DNA of 64,000 nt from Marsupella aquatica (lineage: Eukaryota; Marchantiophyta). Below the pieces are notes generated by a model, which did not search any database, had not been told where the DNA came from, and saw nothing but the letters and a program-made list of their open reading frames with translations. Numbering within the stretch: position 1 is the first letter of the stretch; each line of letters begins with the position of its first letter. Made by a program: the position numbers and the translations under genes. This document shows, piece by piece, positions 49,301-62,350 of this stretch. The stretch spans positions 1,798,001-1,862,000 of the forward strand of contig OZ316893.1 of assembly GCA_973895155.1 (NCBI GenBank), given 5' to 3'.

Positions 49301-52300
49301 ACTTGAGATGATTATTTTGTCATGAGCGACCGAGTTAGTAAAGCATTTAGCAAGCCCACTTCATCTGTGTGCTCTTAAAGGGGAAGTTGACCTGCGTGAT
49401 TGTTTGCAGGAGGGGTCACGAATCCTGAATGCCCGTTCCGATGTGTGTCGGAAAGGTACCAGATGCCTCACTGTTACACACCTATAGAAGAGTTGATTTA
49501 CACTCTAGGCGGGCCCTGGTTTTTCACGATTTCTCTGTCGAGTGCATTGGTACTCTTGGCGCTTGTTCTCAGTGTAGCTCGAATGAAGCTGGTTGGAAAT
49601 GATGATTTCTCTGGCCCATCTCCAACGCCGCATGGTGCTCATATTGACCATTCTTTCCCCTTCCTGGAGTCTTTGAATGAGGTACTTACTCATCTTGTTA
49701 AACACTCATTAATAGGCTTAAGTAATCACAGTCGGGTGTTGACAGTTATTGGCGTCTTCTGATGTTAGACCTTCCGGTTTGGGCTTGTCGATGTTGTTCT
49801 GGATCGCAGCAAAGTATTCCCTTCCCTTGTGACGCTGGTATTGTATGCATTACCATTATTCAACTGGGGTTTTGACATGTTACATGTGAAGGTTTTGGAG
49901 ACAACTCGTGTAGATGAGTCCCAAAGTCATATACACCGTATGTTCTTCATGGGATGCAATTCTTTCGGAGAGCCTTGGCATATTCCACATACGCCGCCTG
50001 AACAAATTGTTGACCTTGTGTAAGATTCTCCAAAAAATGTCGTTGTTGTGATCGCTACTAGTCTCTAGTAAATGCTATACACAGAGATAACAGAGAAAAC
50101 GAATGTGTTTTTAATGTCAAAAATAGGAGATGAGGAGGTTTTACTCAGGAAGCTTGTAAGTATTGCTGGAATTTTTTTTTTCTGTCTTATGATTCTCTAG
50201 ATAGATGCCATCAGGTGAGTTCATTTGATTCTTTCTTAAAACTCCTCGCCTGGATTCTCCCGTCCTTCAATGAGAACAACTGCCGCTATATTCTAGAAAG
50301 ATCATGTCTGGATTGATTTCCACGCCAAGGAATCCTTGTCCGTAAAACTGGTTTCCGGAATGTAATAGAACAAGTCCAATACTTGATTGACCACGTGTCT
50401 GCTTTAGTCATGCTGAACTGTCATCAGGCTCATTGCATGGGTCACCACTCTTTCAAATTTTGTCTGGGCCCTGGTGTACCTCGCGTTTTACTTTTCGTGT
50501 TAAATGGCTGTAAATACAACTTTGGTTTTAGGGACACTAAAAATCACACCTGCCTCAGGTACTTATGCAGCGGTAACATTGGTTAATATGCAGGTATGAG
50601 GATGCTTATAATCGGTTTGTGGAGGAACTCAATAGTTTGGCAGCCTATCAATGGTGGGAAGGATCAGTCCATAGTATATTGTCTGTGGTTGCCTATCCCT
50701 TAGCTTGGCATTGGATGCAGTGGAGACAAAGAAACAAAGTACAGCAAATGCGAGAGTATGTGCGATCTGAGTATGATCATGCATGCCTCCGATCGTGCCG
50801 TTCTCGAGCACTCTATGAAGGATTGAAGGTGAGTTTGTTAAGCTTTCATGACAAACTCTGACATAATAGGCCTTATGAAGTTCGGTGAAGCATTGAGAAC
50901 AAAAGCTTTCTTAAGTTAAGTTTAGGTTGATCTTGAGGTGCATGATCCCATCCAAATTTATCATCAAGTCTGAGAAAGGGAAGATTTGTGTCCTAGTATA
51001 ACTTATTAATCTGTCGGCGAGAGATATGCGTGAGAGAAAAGGGCATCACCAAGTTTGATTTCTTTCCATGTTTTGGACAGGTGGCTGCTACTCCAGATCT
51101 GATGTTGGGTTACATTGATGTGTTCTTGGGAGGAGATGAAAAAAGAGCTGATCTCCCTCCTCCTCTGTTACAACGGCTGCCGATGTCCGTCACTTTTGGT
51201 GGCAATGGAACCTATATGGCTGCGTATTGTCTGCATAGCGACAATCTCCTTACAAGCTTGATATGCCAGGTGCATGACCGGTGTTATTTGAATAGTTGAG
51301 GTTATTGCGTAATGTGTCTTAAGGACTTCGCATCAGTTTTATACGGCACTCGTCGGATCGAAAAGCCATATTTACATTTGTCCGTTCCCTCGTCGCAGAA
51401 CTTTGTTTCGTTGACCTTTGCATTGGCTACGTAGTCACTATTAGGGTTTGCATCAGCAATAAATCTCCCATTCTCGGATAATACCTGTAAAGTAATTCTG
51501 CTTAAACGACCTGGATCCTTTAAAATGAATCAACGTCGAAAGTTATTACTTACCTTCGCTGTGTCACCAAATGTTTGCGTTGAAAAAGTGAGCAATCTGT
51601 GGTAATTTGGATACATCCGTCGAAAAGATTTTATTCAGATTGGTCACATCGCTTTTATAACACGTCTATTTTAGTATCATGATAAATTCTTGGGTTCCAG
51701 ACAAACAGACCATTCTCCCAGCTAGATAAACGAAATGATCACTTAATGCGGAATACTTTTAAAGAACTGCTTATAAATCTCATAGGACTTTTCAATAAAA
51801 TACCTTGGGTGTTTTGCAGGTTGTACCAGCAACAGTGTGGTATCGTTTCGTGGGTGGATTGAATGCTCAGTTACGAACCGTGAGGAAGGGATCTCTACGT
51901 CATACCCTCCTTCCAGTAACTAGTTGGCTAAATACCCATGTAAATCCACGCTTTGGTATGCAAGGCATTCGGGTGGACTTGGCATGGTTTCATGCCACCA
52001 CTTCAGGCTACTACCAACTAGGAATTGTTCTTAATGAGGCTGGAGAAGTACCGCAATTCATGCAGCGCTCAGATTCATTCGACTCTTCCACAGCCCCGTT
52101 CGTGCCAATCCTCTTGCCAGATGCACTGAAACTGACTTGATTTTAATATTGAAACTCGGTTTTGATTATGGCAAGTGCATTGTCTGTAGTTTAAGTTTTT
52201 GCGATGATACAATACTGAAGCCCAAGTATTTCTGTGCAGATCAAGTTACTCCCCAGTACAGCGAATAGGAGATTTCCCTCCAGCACCGTGGCAGCTGAGT

Positions 52301-53906
52301 CAAAGTTACGCTCAGTTGAGTGCGTCACGCAGGAGAATTGGTGGAGCCATCATTGATGCTGTAACACTGCCATCCCTAGAGGACAGGACAAGCACATTCT
52401 TCTCCTTCTCAATAATATTACGTAATGTGAGGCCCGTTGGCCACCAGGTGAGCCATCATAACTCGTCGGTATCCTTATGGAACTTCGGCGACTGAACTGC
52501 AATCCGGACGATGTTGCTGTTTTAAGCTGCTCTCCTTCCTGATGTTCTTCATGCACACAGAATGCGTCAGGAAGTAGGTCTTCTGTGTAATTTGACCGTT
52601 GCATGTTGGAATCTTTCTCTTTCACGACTAACGATTAGACTGACACCTATTCGTCTGACAGGCAACTGTGGGGATGGTCATATCACTTCTTTTATTGGCA
52701 GATCTGAGCTTAACATTTCTCACGCTCCTGCAATTTTTCTCCATCTCATTGGAGGCTTTTCTTTTAGTGTTGTTGGTCTTACCTCTGGCATCAGTTCTAG
52801 CTAGCGCTGCTGGTCTAAATGCACTTTTCAGTCATGGACCACGGAGGGCAGCAGGATTGACCCGGGTGTATGCCTTGTGGAATATGACTTCGTTTAGCAA
52901 TGTGGTAAGTCTGCGAGCTACTTAGAGATGTATTGACGTCATTAGTATGTGTGCGGCTCAGCCACAATCAATTTTGTCCCAGATTTTGCTATATGCATGT
53001 AGGTGCCACGGAAACATCTTGCCAGACCTGTTACGTGTTTTATGTTGGATATGGAGCAAATGTTGACCTAATATCTTCCTGGCTGGGATCATTGTGGCCA
53101 TGCTGTGTTTCTCGTTAAGAAATTTATTCAAGAGGATCATACTAGGCTGTCAATGTTTGTTGACGGTGACCCCCCACAGACAGTTTGCTGTCTGATTATG
53201 GCATGTTTCAGTACTAATTCTGGCTTGTCCTTTGCAGTTTGTAGCTTTATTATATGGGTTTTGTTATTATATTCTTCCTCAACTTCTCCCCTCACGTGGT
53301 GTACATGCAGTGTATTTTAACTTGTAAGTAAACCTGGAACTTCTGTCTCTTCCATATTGTTAATATAGCTGAATCGGCCTAGCCGGGAGAGTGGCCGATA
53401 GTTCAAAAGGTTTTGTTGTGGTTTTCTTAATCAAGCTAGCAATTCGTCATAGCAAGGATCGACTTTTCTGCAAGTTCTCTCTGAAGCGCTCAATTGGAGC
53501 CCCACCTAGTTAGATTTTGTTGATCCGAGAATTCTAGACAACTTGTTGGCTAGCATCTACTTTAAACATTTGGGCCCCACAACCCCGCCGCAGGCGGACA
53601 GAACTAACAGTCAGTGGACGAGATGTGGAATTAAACGTACCTCAAGGAAAGCCATCTGACGCGTTATTGTGAAACTGAACTTTTTAACGGTCTGTAAGCT
53701 CCGAACGATATAGAAGCTGTACTAACCTTGATGGAATGTACCTGTGAATTTGCAGGGATGAGGATAGTTGGTGGTTCTTTCCGTTACTTCTTATAATTGT
53801 TAAATGCATTCAAGCATGGATGGTGAATCTGCACATAGCTAACCTAGAAATTCAAGACAGGACCCTTTTCTCAGACGATTCGACCAAGTTCTGGCAGAGC
53901 AGTTAG
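43237..53906 (+). CDS. Glycine-rich multi-pass membrane protein (At5g11700 type)
   Basis: The function is unknown; the plant family is known only as large glycine-rich transmembrane proteins. I built 22 exons: 43237-44096, 44248-44360, 44533-44741, 44908-45027, 45574-45702, 45958-46083, 46280-46338, 46603-46702, 47327-47444, 47638-47847, 48170-48485, 48719-48812, 49129-49237, 49410-49681, 49892-50019, 50594-50828, 51081-51269, 51820-52101, 52262-52447, 52662-52904, 53238-53323, 53756-53906. Phases join throughout and give about 1444 residues, the family size. A signal peptide is followed by beta-type glycine-rich blocks (QTSGTPQSFEGGGGGHGGRG). Then come the Cys-rich FCEECPIGTYKNETGSDYSL at about 820, a membrane segment near 890, and the conserved WWEGSVHSILSV, LRSCRSRALYEGLK, YIDVFLGGDEKRAD and GLNAQLRTVRKGS. 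Four to five further membrane segments end the protein. Junction 52101/52262 is the only weak one. Confidence 0.92.
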
Positions 53907-55682
53907 CCAGATCGTACTAAATTTTTTCTTGAACGAGTGATTTGGAGCAAATCAGAGTTTGATATTGGCACTTGAGATGCGTAAGGGCTGGCTTGTCTAT
54001 ATGTTGTTGAAACCCTTCACTGCCTGCCCACCATTCCTTCAAATCCGATACGTTTATATTTGAGGCTGGGCATAGGTTTACCTTCTGTACCAAAGGGTGC
54101 AGTGATAGAGACCAGGGTGAGGAACAGCGGTCCTTTCTAGAGCAGTTTCAGGCCAAGTGAAAGGAGACAAAAGGACACGAAAGGCACAAATTCTGAAGTG
54201 TATTTTCTGAAACCTTGAAGCTCTCTGGGAAGGATGCCCATTGAGATCTTCTGTATATATTTAAGAGCTGGGGCTTCAGGGGCCTGAACACATATTAACA
54301 GAGATCATTAGGACCGAATGTCGACGGATTACTTGACCTTGTGCTTGAGATAGGAGACAACTGAAATTTCCACCCATTCTGAGGACATTTTTAATTCCTT
54401 TGAAATTTCAGATGCAACATCTCTTTGGGCTGTTTAGGCTGAATTGGCGTGAATCTGTGGTTAGCTTGTTCATGAATTTGTTTATGCGATTGCCAAGTAT
54501 TAATGCTTGTGTGGGAAAAGCAGACTTGCATTGTAAGGCCAAAGAAAGCTTCGGTTCCCGGTGATTTGCGAGCACATAACTCGTGGTATTTCATGTTACT
54601 GAAGTGGATTGGTCTCGGGTGGGTTCACATTAGATAAATGAAGACAGGTAACACTTCCGTGATAGAAAGGTCAATCTCAGTCGCCGATCAATTGAGTAGG
54701 GCAATCATGGTGTCTATGTACATAGGACTGTAAACCAATTGTTCTGAACAGGTACGTGAAGTCCTCGGTTGCGACTTACGACGTCAAGATTTAGCTGTGA
54801 GAATATGACATTCAGTAGATTTTTCCTGTTGTGTATACCAAAGCAGAAACTGTAGAACCTAAAGCAGAAAACGCAGAATCAGTTTGTGATTGCATGTCCA
54901 GCGTTGAAACTGTCAAGCGATGAAATCAAACTATCAAATGCTCACATCTACATGCAGTTATTGGGAGATGCATGCAGTTATTAAAGGAATCATGTGACAA
55001 TGTCATTGTAAGAAGGGTACACTTTTTGCGTCTCTTTTGGGGTGTCGAGCTACTTCTAAACGGAAGAGAGGAATACCGAATGTGGTGGGTTTGCATAACT
55101 CAAACTAAATGCAAATATTGACCATGCCACTGGCCCTTGTTTCAGCATAACTTACTAGATGATTTTACCTCTCATAGTCATGCCTTGCATGGGACCTGCA
55201 TAGCTTTACATGATGGACTCAGATTGAATGGAAGACTTGAGGCTGAATCATACTGTCAAATGTACCCGTGCGACTCCCTCCTTGTTCCTCTTATGAAATG
55301 GTGCAGGTATCATCAGCCCTGGATGTCCTAGCCTGTTCTCTGGCCCTGGAAAAGAGGTAATTCCAAGTGCACCCCTTTCCATCACACAAATGAAACAGTT
55401 CGAGGACCACCACAACATGCATGGGCCAGCATCTCTAGCTCGTTCTCTGCATGCTTGACTGTCCTCCATTTCTATCGTCATGCTTTGGCTCACAGTGCTG
55501 TGTCTTTCCTGGTCGTTCCCATACTCAGCCTATTTTGGCATAATGATCCTCGTTCTTCTTGGTACACTTTTTTTTCATAGACGATCTCATCTTTGCTCAT
55601 TTTATGAAATGCTGGCCTCAGTTTTTCAGAGCCTGCATGACACATAGCTGACTCTGCTGTGTCTATCGTAGTCATTTTCAAA

Positions 55683-55781
55683 TTTGGCGCATTCTGAGAG
55701 ATGCACCTCAGTGCCTCTCATAGCCATATTCATATTTGGCGCATTCTGAGAGATGCACCTCAGTGCCTCTCATAGCCATAC
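55683..55781. repeat. 52-bp tandem duplication containing a hairpin
   Basis: Two copies start at 55683 and 55735 with 'tttggcgcattctgagag' and agree over at least 46 bases. Each contains TGAGAG..GCAC-CTCA-GTGC-CTCTCA, a near-perfect hairpin with stems of 6 and 4 bp. Confidence 0.85.
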
Positions 55782-58759
55782 TCTTACTTGCTCCCTTTGC
55801 ATGATACTCTCCAATGACGTTCCATTGTCATCATTTGTCTACAGTGCAGTGTCTCCTATGCGCATACTTTGCAAGGGCATTGCCGTGTCTCACTAGGCCA
55901 TACCTCACTCTGTTCATCTCTGTTCTGGTGAATAATTCACCATACAGAATAACTTCATTTCTACCTCTCTTCGTGCAGTCCTGTCGAACTACTTGGATCC
56001 AATCTCGTGTGCATTTATGTGCCATCTCTCCAACGTATTCCTCGGTTAAAGGTGCTAGACACTCGTGGTTTATTTAGCATCTCATAGTAGCTATCCCGTC
56101 AGGGGCTCTATTCTCCATACCTTTGGGGCCTCCTCTTCAAGGAATACTCTGGCCCACTGGTTGTCGTTTTATTCGCTTGATTCACCATGCCTTTTGGGCC
56201 TCCTTTTTCCTTGTCTTTCGTTGCCTTGAATAGTATATTTTTATTGGGGAAGTAAAAAGCCAAGGGATTACAGGGGCAGCCTTCCACGTACGTCAATGCC
56301 AAGAGTCCTACTGTAACTATCCAGACTGGACAGAGGGAATTCCTGTACTAGGGAAGGACACTTCAACCCTCATATCTAGAGCTGACTTTCCTAGACCCAT
56401 TGCAATACCCCAAAAGTCCAGAAGAGACTTGGAGGAAGCTGATACAAATGAGTGATCACTGGTATTACCATTATCATCTTCAGGTTTGACCTGATCCCAA
56501 TGTTATGTGTAACATTGTTAACATAGTCATGAGCCAAAAATTATGGACTCGATTGTGGACCAGGAATAGGAATAGGGGTTCAAAGTTGGTTTGGGGGTGG
56601 CAAGCTCCCAGAAGCATGTGAGAGGAGTATATATTCTAAGAACCCTCAAAAGCCATCAGACAGCCCTAGTCAACTGAGATCCATTGCTATACTCCCTCCA
56701 AGCTCCAGGGACTTTGGCCACAAACTTGGTTCTGATCATGCCTACTGTTAAACTGCATTCTCAATGCATATTTAGATGATCACTTCCTTCAAGGGACCAC
56801 CTACAGTAGTGCATTGCACTCTGAGGTGGGGTGCATGCTTCAAAGGGAGAATTCTTTGAAGCTCCCATGTACGTGTGCAACTTGGATAAATGCATTTTAC
56901 TGACAATGTCACAAAAGTATAATCCTAATCATTACATCCTAGTTGCTGTATGGGTTCTATGTGGTCATATACTATGTACGACACCCATGCATACCGTGAT
57001 AACCCTAGTTTTTTTTCTTTCAATCAATGGATGCAGCAGGGGTTCTATGTGGGTCCAGTTAGCCTCCAAATGCTAGATAGAATTTTGTTGGTACACTAGT
57101 GAGGGCTCTAGAGTAACAATTTTTTCCCCTACAGTCCATCCATCTGTCAGGCTGCATGGCTTAGTATCAGGTTCACAGGGGAAAACACCAGGCCACCATG
57201 AGAAGGTAAGCACAACAAAAGTACATCAAGGACGTCGCAACGAACGAGCATCATGCATGCAGTGTGTTTGGGCAGTGAGCATTTGACCCCAACTCACCCT
57301 TGCGCACAAGCAGGGTGCATGGACAGGATGATGTCCAGAAGTGAGCACAGGACCTTACCCTTGCGTAAAGACTTTTATGCTTTTTCTCTTTGTATTTTTG
57401 AGTGCATTAATTTCTCATACATACTCCCTTCTTTTGAGGAGGGCATTAGGTGAAGTATCACAAAAATAGGAAAGGTAAAACCCAAATATAGTGTTATCAA
57501 ATAAAACAACATAATAACTTGTATCAAAATCACAAGATTTGTTTTTAACTTCTTTCATGCCTTTGGCCAATTGCAAGCCCTTTTGCTTGGATTTGCTATT
57601 CACTTTTTCTTGTTTGTTACCCAAAAATCACTCAGGTTTTTACGCACATTAATGTCCTAGTTACTGGCATAATATCTCATAATACCCTCTAACCAGGACA
57701 TTATCCTATTCAAACTGTGTGTGTTAGGCATTGAGGCAAATCCATGTTAATGTCCTTTGTTCGTCTGATAGGCTACTTAGGGTGGCTTTACAAGATGTGG
57801 GGGCAATTGTGAACTTTTCCACCAAAGCAAAATGGAAGGACACTTTTTGTTCTAAACATCGACTCCATCCCAATGATCTTTTGGAAATGAGCTTCAATCG
57901 ACTGATGCAAATTCCTTAATTAATGAACGAGCCAAAGTTTGGAATTGTTTGGACCACCAGTCTAGGTGGTCTAAACTTATCGATAAATCAAACACTCCAC
58001 ATCAGCATTTACTTAGGCCCACTACTTGCCATGTACGATTGGTAGACACCATACCTGAATGGGCCCCCAACTTCTTGTAGAGCCAACTGCAGCAGTTTCT
58101 ACATGGTCTAGATCTAATCTTAGAGAGAATGAAAGGAAGACAATGTGCCCCCAGTGTATTTTAAAATCCCCTTAAAGTGAAAATATTAGTGTTTTGTGTT
58201 AGCAAGCCACTTGACAAAATAAGGGATGTCAACACCATGTGGAAAATTTAACCATTTATATCTCCCATTTCCCATCTCCTCCAAGATCCAAACAAAAATA
58301 TTTTGGACCTTCCACTGTTCCCTCTTCATGCAGTTTTTTGCCTGGACTAAAATTCTTGCAATACTCTATTGATTGGTATCCCTTTTATTGGGTTTCTTGC
58401 CTTTGTGATCTTGTATCCCACTATTGGGCCCTTTTTTTGTTATAGTATTATATTATTATTATTATTACATTTCATCTAATGTGGTTAAACCACGCCTGCC
58501 ACTATAAAAGCCTCATTCCCGGTCTCACTACTCACCATAAAAGGTGGAACACTAGCACGTTTTGTGAAGTACTTGCCATAAAAAGGTTTTGCAGTCAACA
58601 ACTTTTGTGAAGCTCAAAGCCCATTTCTGAACTTCTACTCCTTAGAATGAGAGCTACGGGTTACCCGTAGCCCTTTATAGGGGCAGGTGTGGTTTAATTA
58701 GGGTGTCTCAAAGCTTCATAATACTAATGATGGCTTTTGACCATAAACAAATGGCCCCA

Positions 58760-58964
58760 GATTTTTCAGACGGTTGTGTAAGAGTTTTGTTTTTTTTTGT
58801 TTTTTCCACTAGCCTCTATACTGACTTATGGTATATCTTTATGGCAAAAAGTTGTGGATCACAGATTTTTCAAAGGTTGTGTAAAAGTTTTTGTTTTTTT
58901 CTCACTAGCCTCTACACTGACTTATGGTATATCTTTATGGCAAAAAGTTGTGGATCACTAATCT
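58760..58964. repeat. 104-bp tandem duplication
   Basis: Copies from 58760 and 58864 share 'ggttgtgtaa', 'actagcctcta' and the long identical stretch beginning 'actgacttatggtatatc' and ending 'gttgtggatcac'. They differ mainly in T-run lengths. Confidence 0.88.
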
Positions 58965-59174
58965 GGTAGTGCATAACTTTTTATGTAGGTAACCTTAATA
59001 AATTTAGTCAACATCCATCAAATGTTGATGCTTGAGACCCCTTATGAGTTTGTTGAAGTACAGTAGTTTAAGCACGTGTATGTTACACTGTAAGGTAGAC
59101 GAAAGCTCTCTCTCAAGGCAACCACTAACTTTTACTGTACAGTCCTTGTGTCTAGCACTGGACTGTAGTAGCCT

Positions 59175-59530
59175 TGTAGTACACTCCGTAACATACTGAA
59201 CTGCGTGACGGGTAGAGTACTGTAGTAGCATCACAGCACCATTGTTGTAGTGCACTCTGTAACATACTAAACTGGGTGACTGGAACAGAACTGTAGTAGC
59301 AATGCAGCACCACTGTAGTACACTCCGTAACACAGAGAACTGCGTGAATGGAACGTAACTGTAGTAGTAGCAAGGCAGCACTACTGCAGTACCCTCCGTA
59401 ACACACAGAACTGCGTGAAGGGAACAGTACTGTAGTAGCAAGGCAGCACTACTGTAGTTTGGCGTTCCTGTCTTGGTTTGCAGTTCTACGTACTGTAGTA
59501 GACTCCGTAGCAAATACAGAACTGCGCGAA
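59175..59530. repeat. 68-71 bp minisatellite upstream of profilin
   Basis: Units beginning TGTAGT or TGCAGT start at 59175, 59246, 59314, 59385 and 59453, giving spacings of 71, 68, 71 and 68. Shared parts are 'cactccgtaacat/cac', 'gaactgcgtga', 'ggaac' and 'actgtagtagca'. The fifth unit is interrupted by unrelated sequence before resuming at 'actgtagtagactccgtag'. Confidence 0.85.
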
Positions 59531-60037
59531 TACTCTGTCTTGTTGTGAAAGAGAAGACTAGAGGAAGACTAGAGGGGCTCGAGAAGAAAGCTCGAGAAGA
59601 AAGCTTGAGAAGACCCAACAGAACAGAGCAGAGGAGATCAGATCAGAAGAAAGCGCAGCGAAGCGAAGCGAAGCAGAGCATCGAGGAGAGCGGAGAGCAA
59701 GCAAGCAAGCAAGCAAGCAAAGCAGAGCAGCGAGCGAGCGAGCGAGACCTAAGAAGACGAGGAGGAGCGGGACGAGCTCGTCGTTGGTTCCCATCTGCCT
59801 GATCTTATCCTTGAGCGAATTTCATCGTGTGACGTTCCTCCCGAAAGCCTCGCCGTGCCGTGCCGTCCAGTCCACAGCGAGATCCGCTGCCAAAGACATC
59901 AATTAGCAGTGTTGTTGGTGCTTTTGATCCGATCTGAGAGAGCTGGAAGGAGGTGAAGACTGCTACTAGAGAGCGAGAGAGAGGGGATATCGAAGCGAAG
60001 GAGAGGAAAGGGACCGGGGCGGCGGCCGTCAGCAAAG
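59531..60037 (+). promoter_or_regulatory. Profilin promoter/5'-UTR with purine-rich repeats
   Basis: The coding strand is strongly purine-rich: AGCTCGAGAAGAA-type units near 59575-59610, GAAGC/GCGAA units near 59650-59675, (GCAA)n at 59698-59718, (GCGA)n at 59731-59748, and GAGAGCGAGAGAGAG near 59968. Such GA-rich tracts are common in plant 5'-UTRs and core promoters. The start site of transcription cannot be placed. Confidence 0.5.
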
Positions 60038-61396
60038 ATGTCTTGGCAACCGTACATCGACGATCACATGATGATGGAATTGCCGAGTGGGAACAGGCTT
60101 CACAGCGCGGCGATTTTCGGGCACGAAGGCAGTGTGTGGGCGCAAAGCGCGGAATTCCCCGAGGTAACGTCTTGGTTGTCGGTCATTTCTTTCTCTGTCC
60201 TGTCGTGTGTTTTGAGTGGGACGTGGAATGCGGTTTGTAGTGGATATGATTCTCTCGGGGATTTATGGAGAGATGCAAAGGTCTTGCTGGCTGGATTGTG
60301 AGACGGGGCTTGGAGGCACTTCCGAATGAAGCAGACCTAGAAAGATTCGTAGGTGGATGGATGGATAAATGTCTTTGACGAGGACTGTGGTGCTGAGAAG
60401 TCTTTCGGGCGTGGTTTAACCTAGGTATATGAGTAGTGAAAAGGAGAGAGGCTTCAATTCTAAACCCACTTGAATGTGTGGCGGCTTGGAGAGGATCTCA
60501 GGACTTCGTTGACTCTTGATGTGGTGTGGGATGTGTGGTGAAGTTGCTGCCCAATGAGTTCGAGAATATCATGCGTGGTTTCGCCGATGCTAATTCAATC
60601 GCGCAGAATGGCTTGTTCATGGGAGGTGAGAAGTACATGGTCATTCAGGGTGATCCCGGAGAAGTCATCCGTGGCAAAAAGGTGCGTCAGTTAAATTTGT
60701 GGCACTCTTTGCTTTCAGTCTTCTCTACAGATCCTAGCCTGGAGTGATCGTAGATGAACGATTCTATTCCGAGGTGAAGTTTACGATTGCTCCTAGCTTC
60801 CAAGATGTTTCCGGACGTTTGATCCCGTACCGTGCACTCCATCCCGTGATCGTTAGAATGGACGGCTGGACGAAGCGAATGATAAGTGAATACTAGTGGT
60901 CTCGAAAGGGAAGCGCCTGACCGAAGCTTTAATCAGAGGGGACCACTACGGCCGGACCTGGTAGTGGTTTTTGAAGACGCCCTTCCTTCAAATTGCTTTT
61001 GTGGGAGTGGCTGATGAGAAAGCGGTTGACCCTCCTGCAGACTAGTTTTCCTCTATGCCCGATTTTGTGTTATTTTCTTGCCTGCAATGCATGCGTCGAG
61101 TAACCATCTATCACCCTGCTCTGCTTAACATGAAATATCTTCTCCCTGGGAGACCTGAACCAATACAAAGAAACAAAAATCTCAAATTGCAAGCAGTTTA
61201 CAGTCTTCCGGTTCTTTTCTAGATTCCACCCTAACTAAACTGTACGGCTTGACGTGGACAGGGTACCGGAGGCGTTACTGTGAAGAAGTGTAACCAATCA
61301 GTGGTGATTGGCGTTTATGCCGAGCCCACATCAGGTGGTGAAAATAACCTTGTGGTGGAAAAGCTTGGTGATTATCTGATTGAATCGGGCTATTAG
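60038..61396 (+). CDS. Profilin
   Basis: Profilin binds actin monomers, poly-proline and phosphoinositides in the cytosol and controls actin filament growth. Three exons, 60038-60163, 60544-60681 and 61262-61396, give 132 residues, the standard plant length plus one. The N-terminal [10 protein letters not shown] is the typical plant start. [28 protein letters not shown] and [14 protein letters not shown] are the family signatures. The exon pattern (breaks after the FPE region and after RGKK) is that of plant profilins. The N-terminal loop reads MMMELPSGN, slightly unusual. The acceptor of exon 2 at 60543 has a poor pyrimidine tract, so that border is less certain. No breaks are seen. Confidence 0.94.
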
Positions 61397-62216
61397 GCAG
61401 ATCTACTTCCAGAATTATCTGTCATACAGACAAGTTCTTCCCTGCAATCGATGGATTTGCATTGCCATCGTGATGAACCCGTCTCGGTCCCGATAGCCCA
61501 GTCGATTGATTATGATCATTAGAATTCGGAAGTCAGGTTTTGGTTACGGAGCAGTCTGCACGTCAATGGGAGCAGGGGGACCTGGAGAAGTCCTTGAAAA
61601 CTACATGGTTGCGTGTATAGGCGTCGTTTTGGCTTATCGTTTGGTGAGATGTCAGTATGCTGTGAGTCGAACTCAAGACTCCTACAATTGTTCAGCAGGA
61701 CTGTTGTGGACTTCCGTCGCAGCTATGGTTAGGTTATCTGGCTTGTAGATTATAGAGACCTTTCTCTGGTAATGACAAGATAATTGAATTGTCTTTATGG
61801 TGGAGACTTAGGGCTTTGCAATCGAGACCTGTTCCATCTTGAGATTCGACATTATATTGATGCTGAATATTTTCGACATCTATTCAATCTCAGGCAGCTC
61901 CTTTACTCTTCTCTCTACTGGTTCTCTAGGTTGACATACAATTCGCTTGAACTACGGTGTTCAATCCACATTGTGAGGCTGGCCCAGCATTCCATTGAAT
62001 TGGCTGCTCTTGATTTTGTGAACGCGCGATGGGTTTCAACCTGATGTGAGTGTCTAAGATTTGAGAGGGCTGAGTGAGAAATTTCTGGATGGTGCTTGAC
62101 TAATTGGAAGGACCGAGAATGGTTTTGAGGTTTCGTAGTTGGGACTATGTTCAGAGAACTGAAGGCACTTAAACCACACACCTTACAAAAAGGGCCCCAT
62201 TCCCTGCCGGCCACTG

Positions 62217-62350
62217 TTCATTCGTGGTGAAGAGTGTATTGACCAGAAAAAACTCTTCATTTGTGGTGAAGAGTGTGTTCATTCGTGGTGTGAAGAGTAT
62301 TTGACCAGAAAAAAACTGTTCATTTGTGGTGAAGAGTGTACTGACCATAC
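62217..62350. repeat. Four-copy short tandem repeat
   Basis: Units starting 'ttcatt(c/t)gtggtg' lie at 62217, 62256, 62278 and 62319. Each continues with 'gaagagt'. Full-length units also contain 'ttgaccagaaaaaaact'; the second lacks it, so unit length alternates. Confidence 0.85.

Larger units (their letters stand above)
53907..59174. other. Spacer without supportable genes
   Basis: The first few hundred bases are probably 3'-UTR of the membrane-protein gene. Thereafter no exon is recognised. Structured repeats are at 55683-55781 and 58760-58964, and a short (TTA)n tract at about 58446-58466. The segment near 58780-58960 resembles 4730-4860 ('agcctcta', 'gacat/tggcat..ctacc', 'tatggcaaa..gttatggat' elements), so it belongs to a dispersed repeat family. 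Confidence 0.4.

Noticed and set aside
59004-59618. 204-codon minus-strand ORF with repeated Tyr/Val/Cys-rich segments
   Set aside because: It is a reading through the 68-71 bp minisatellite. The unit lengths are not all multiples of three, and there are no motifs or splice support.
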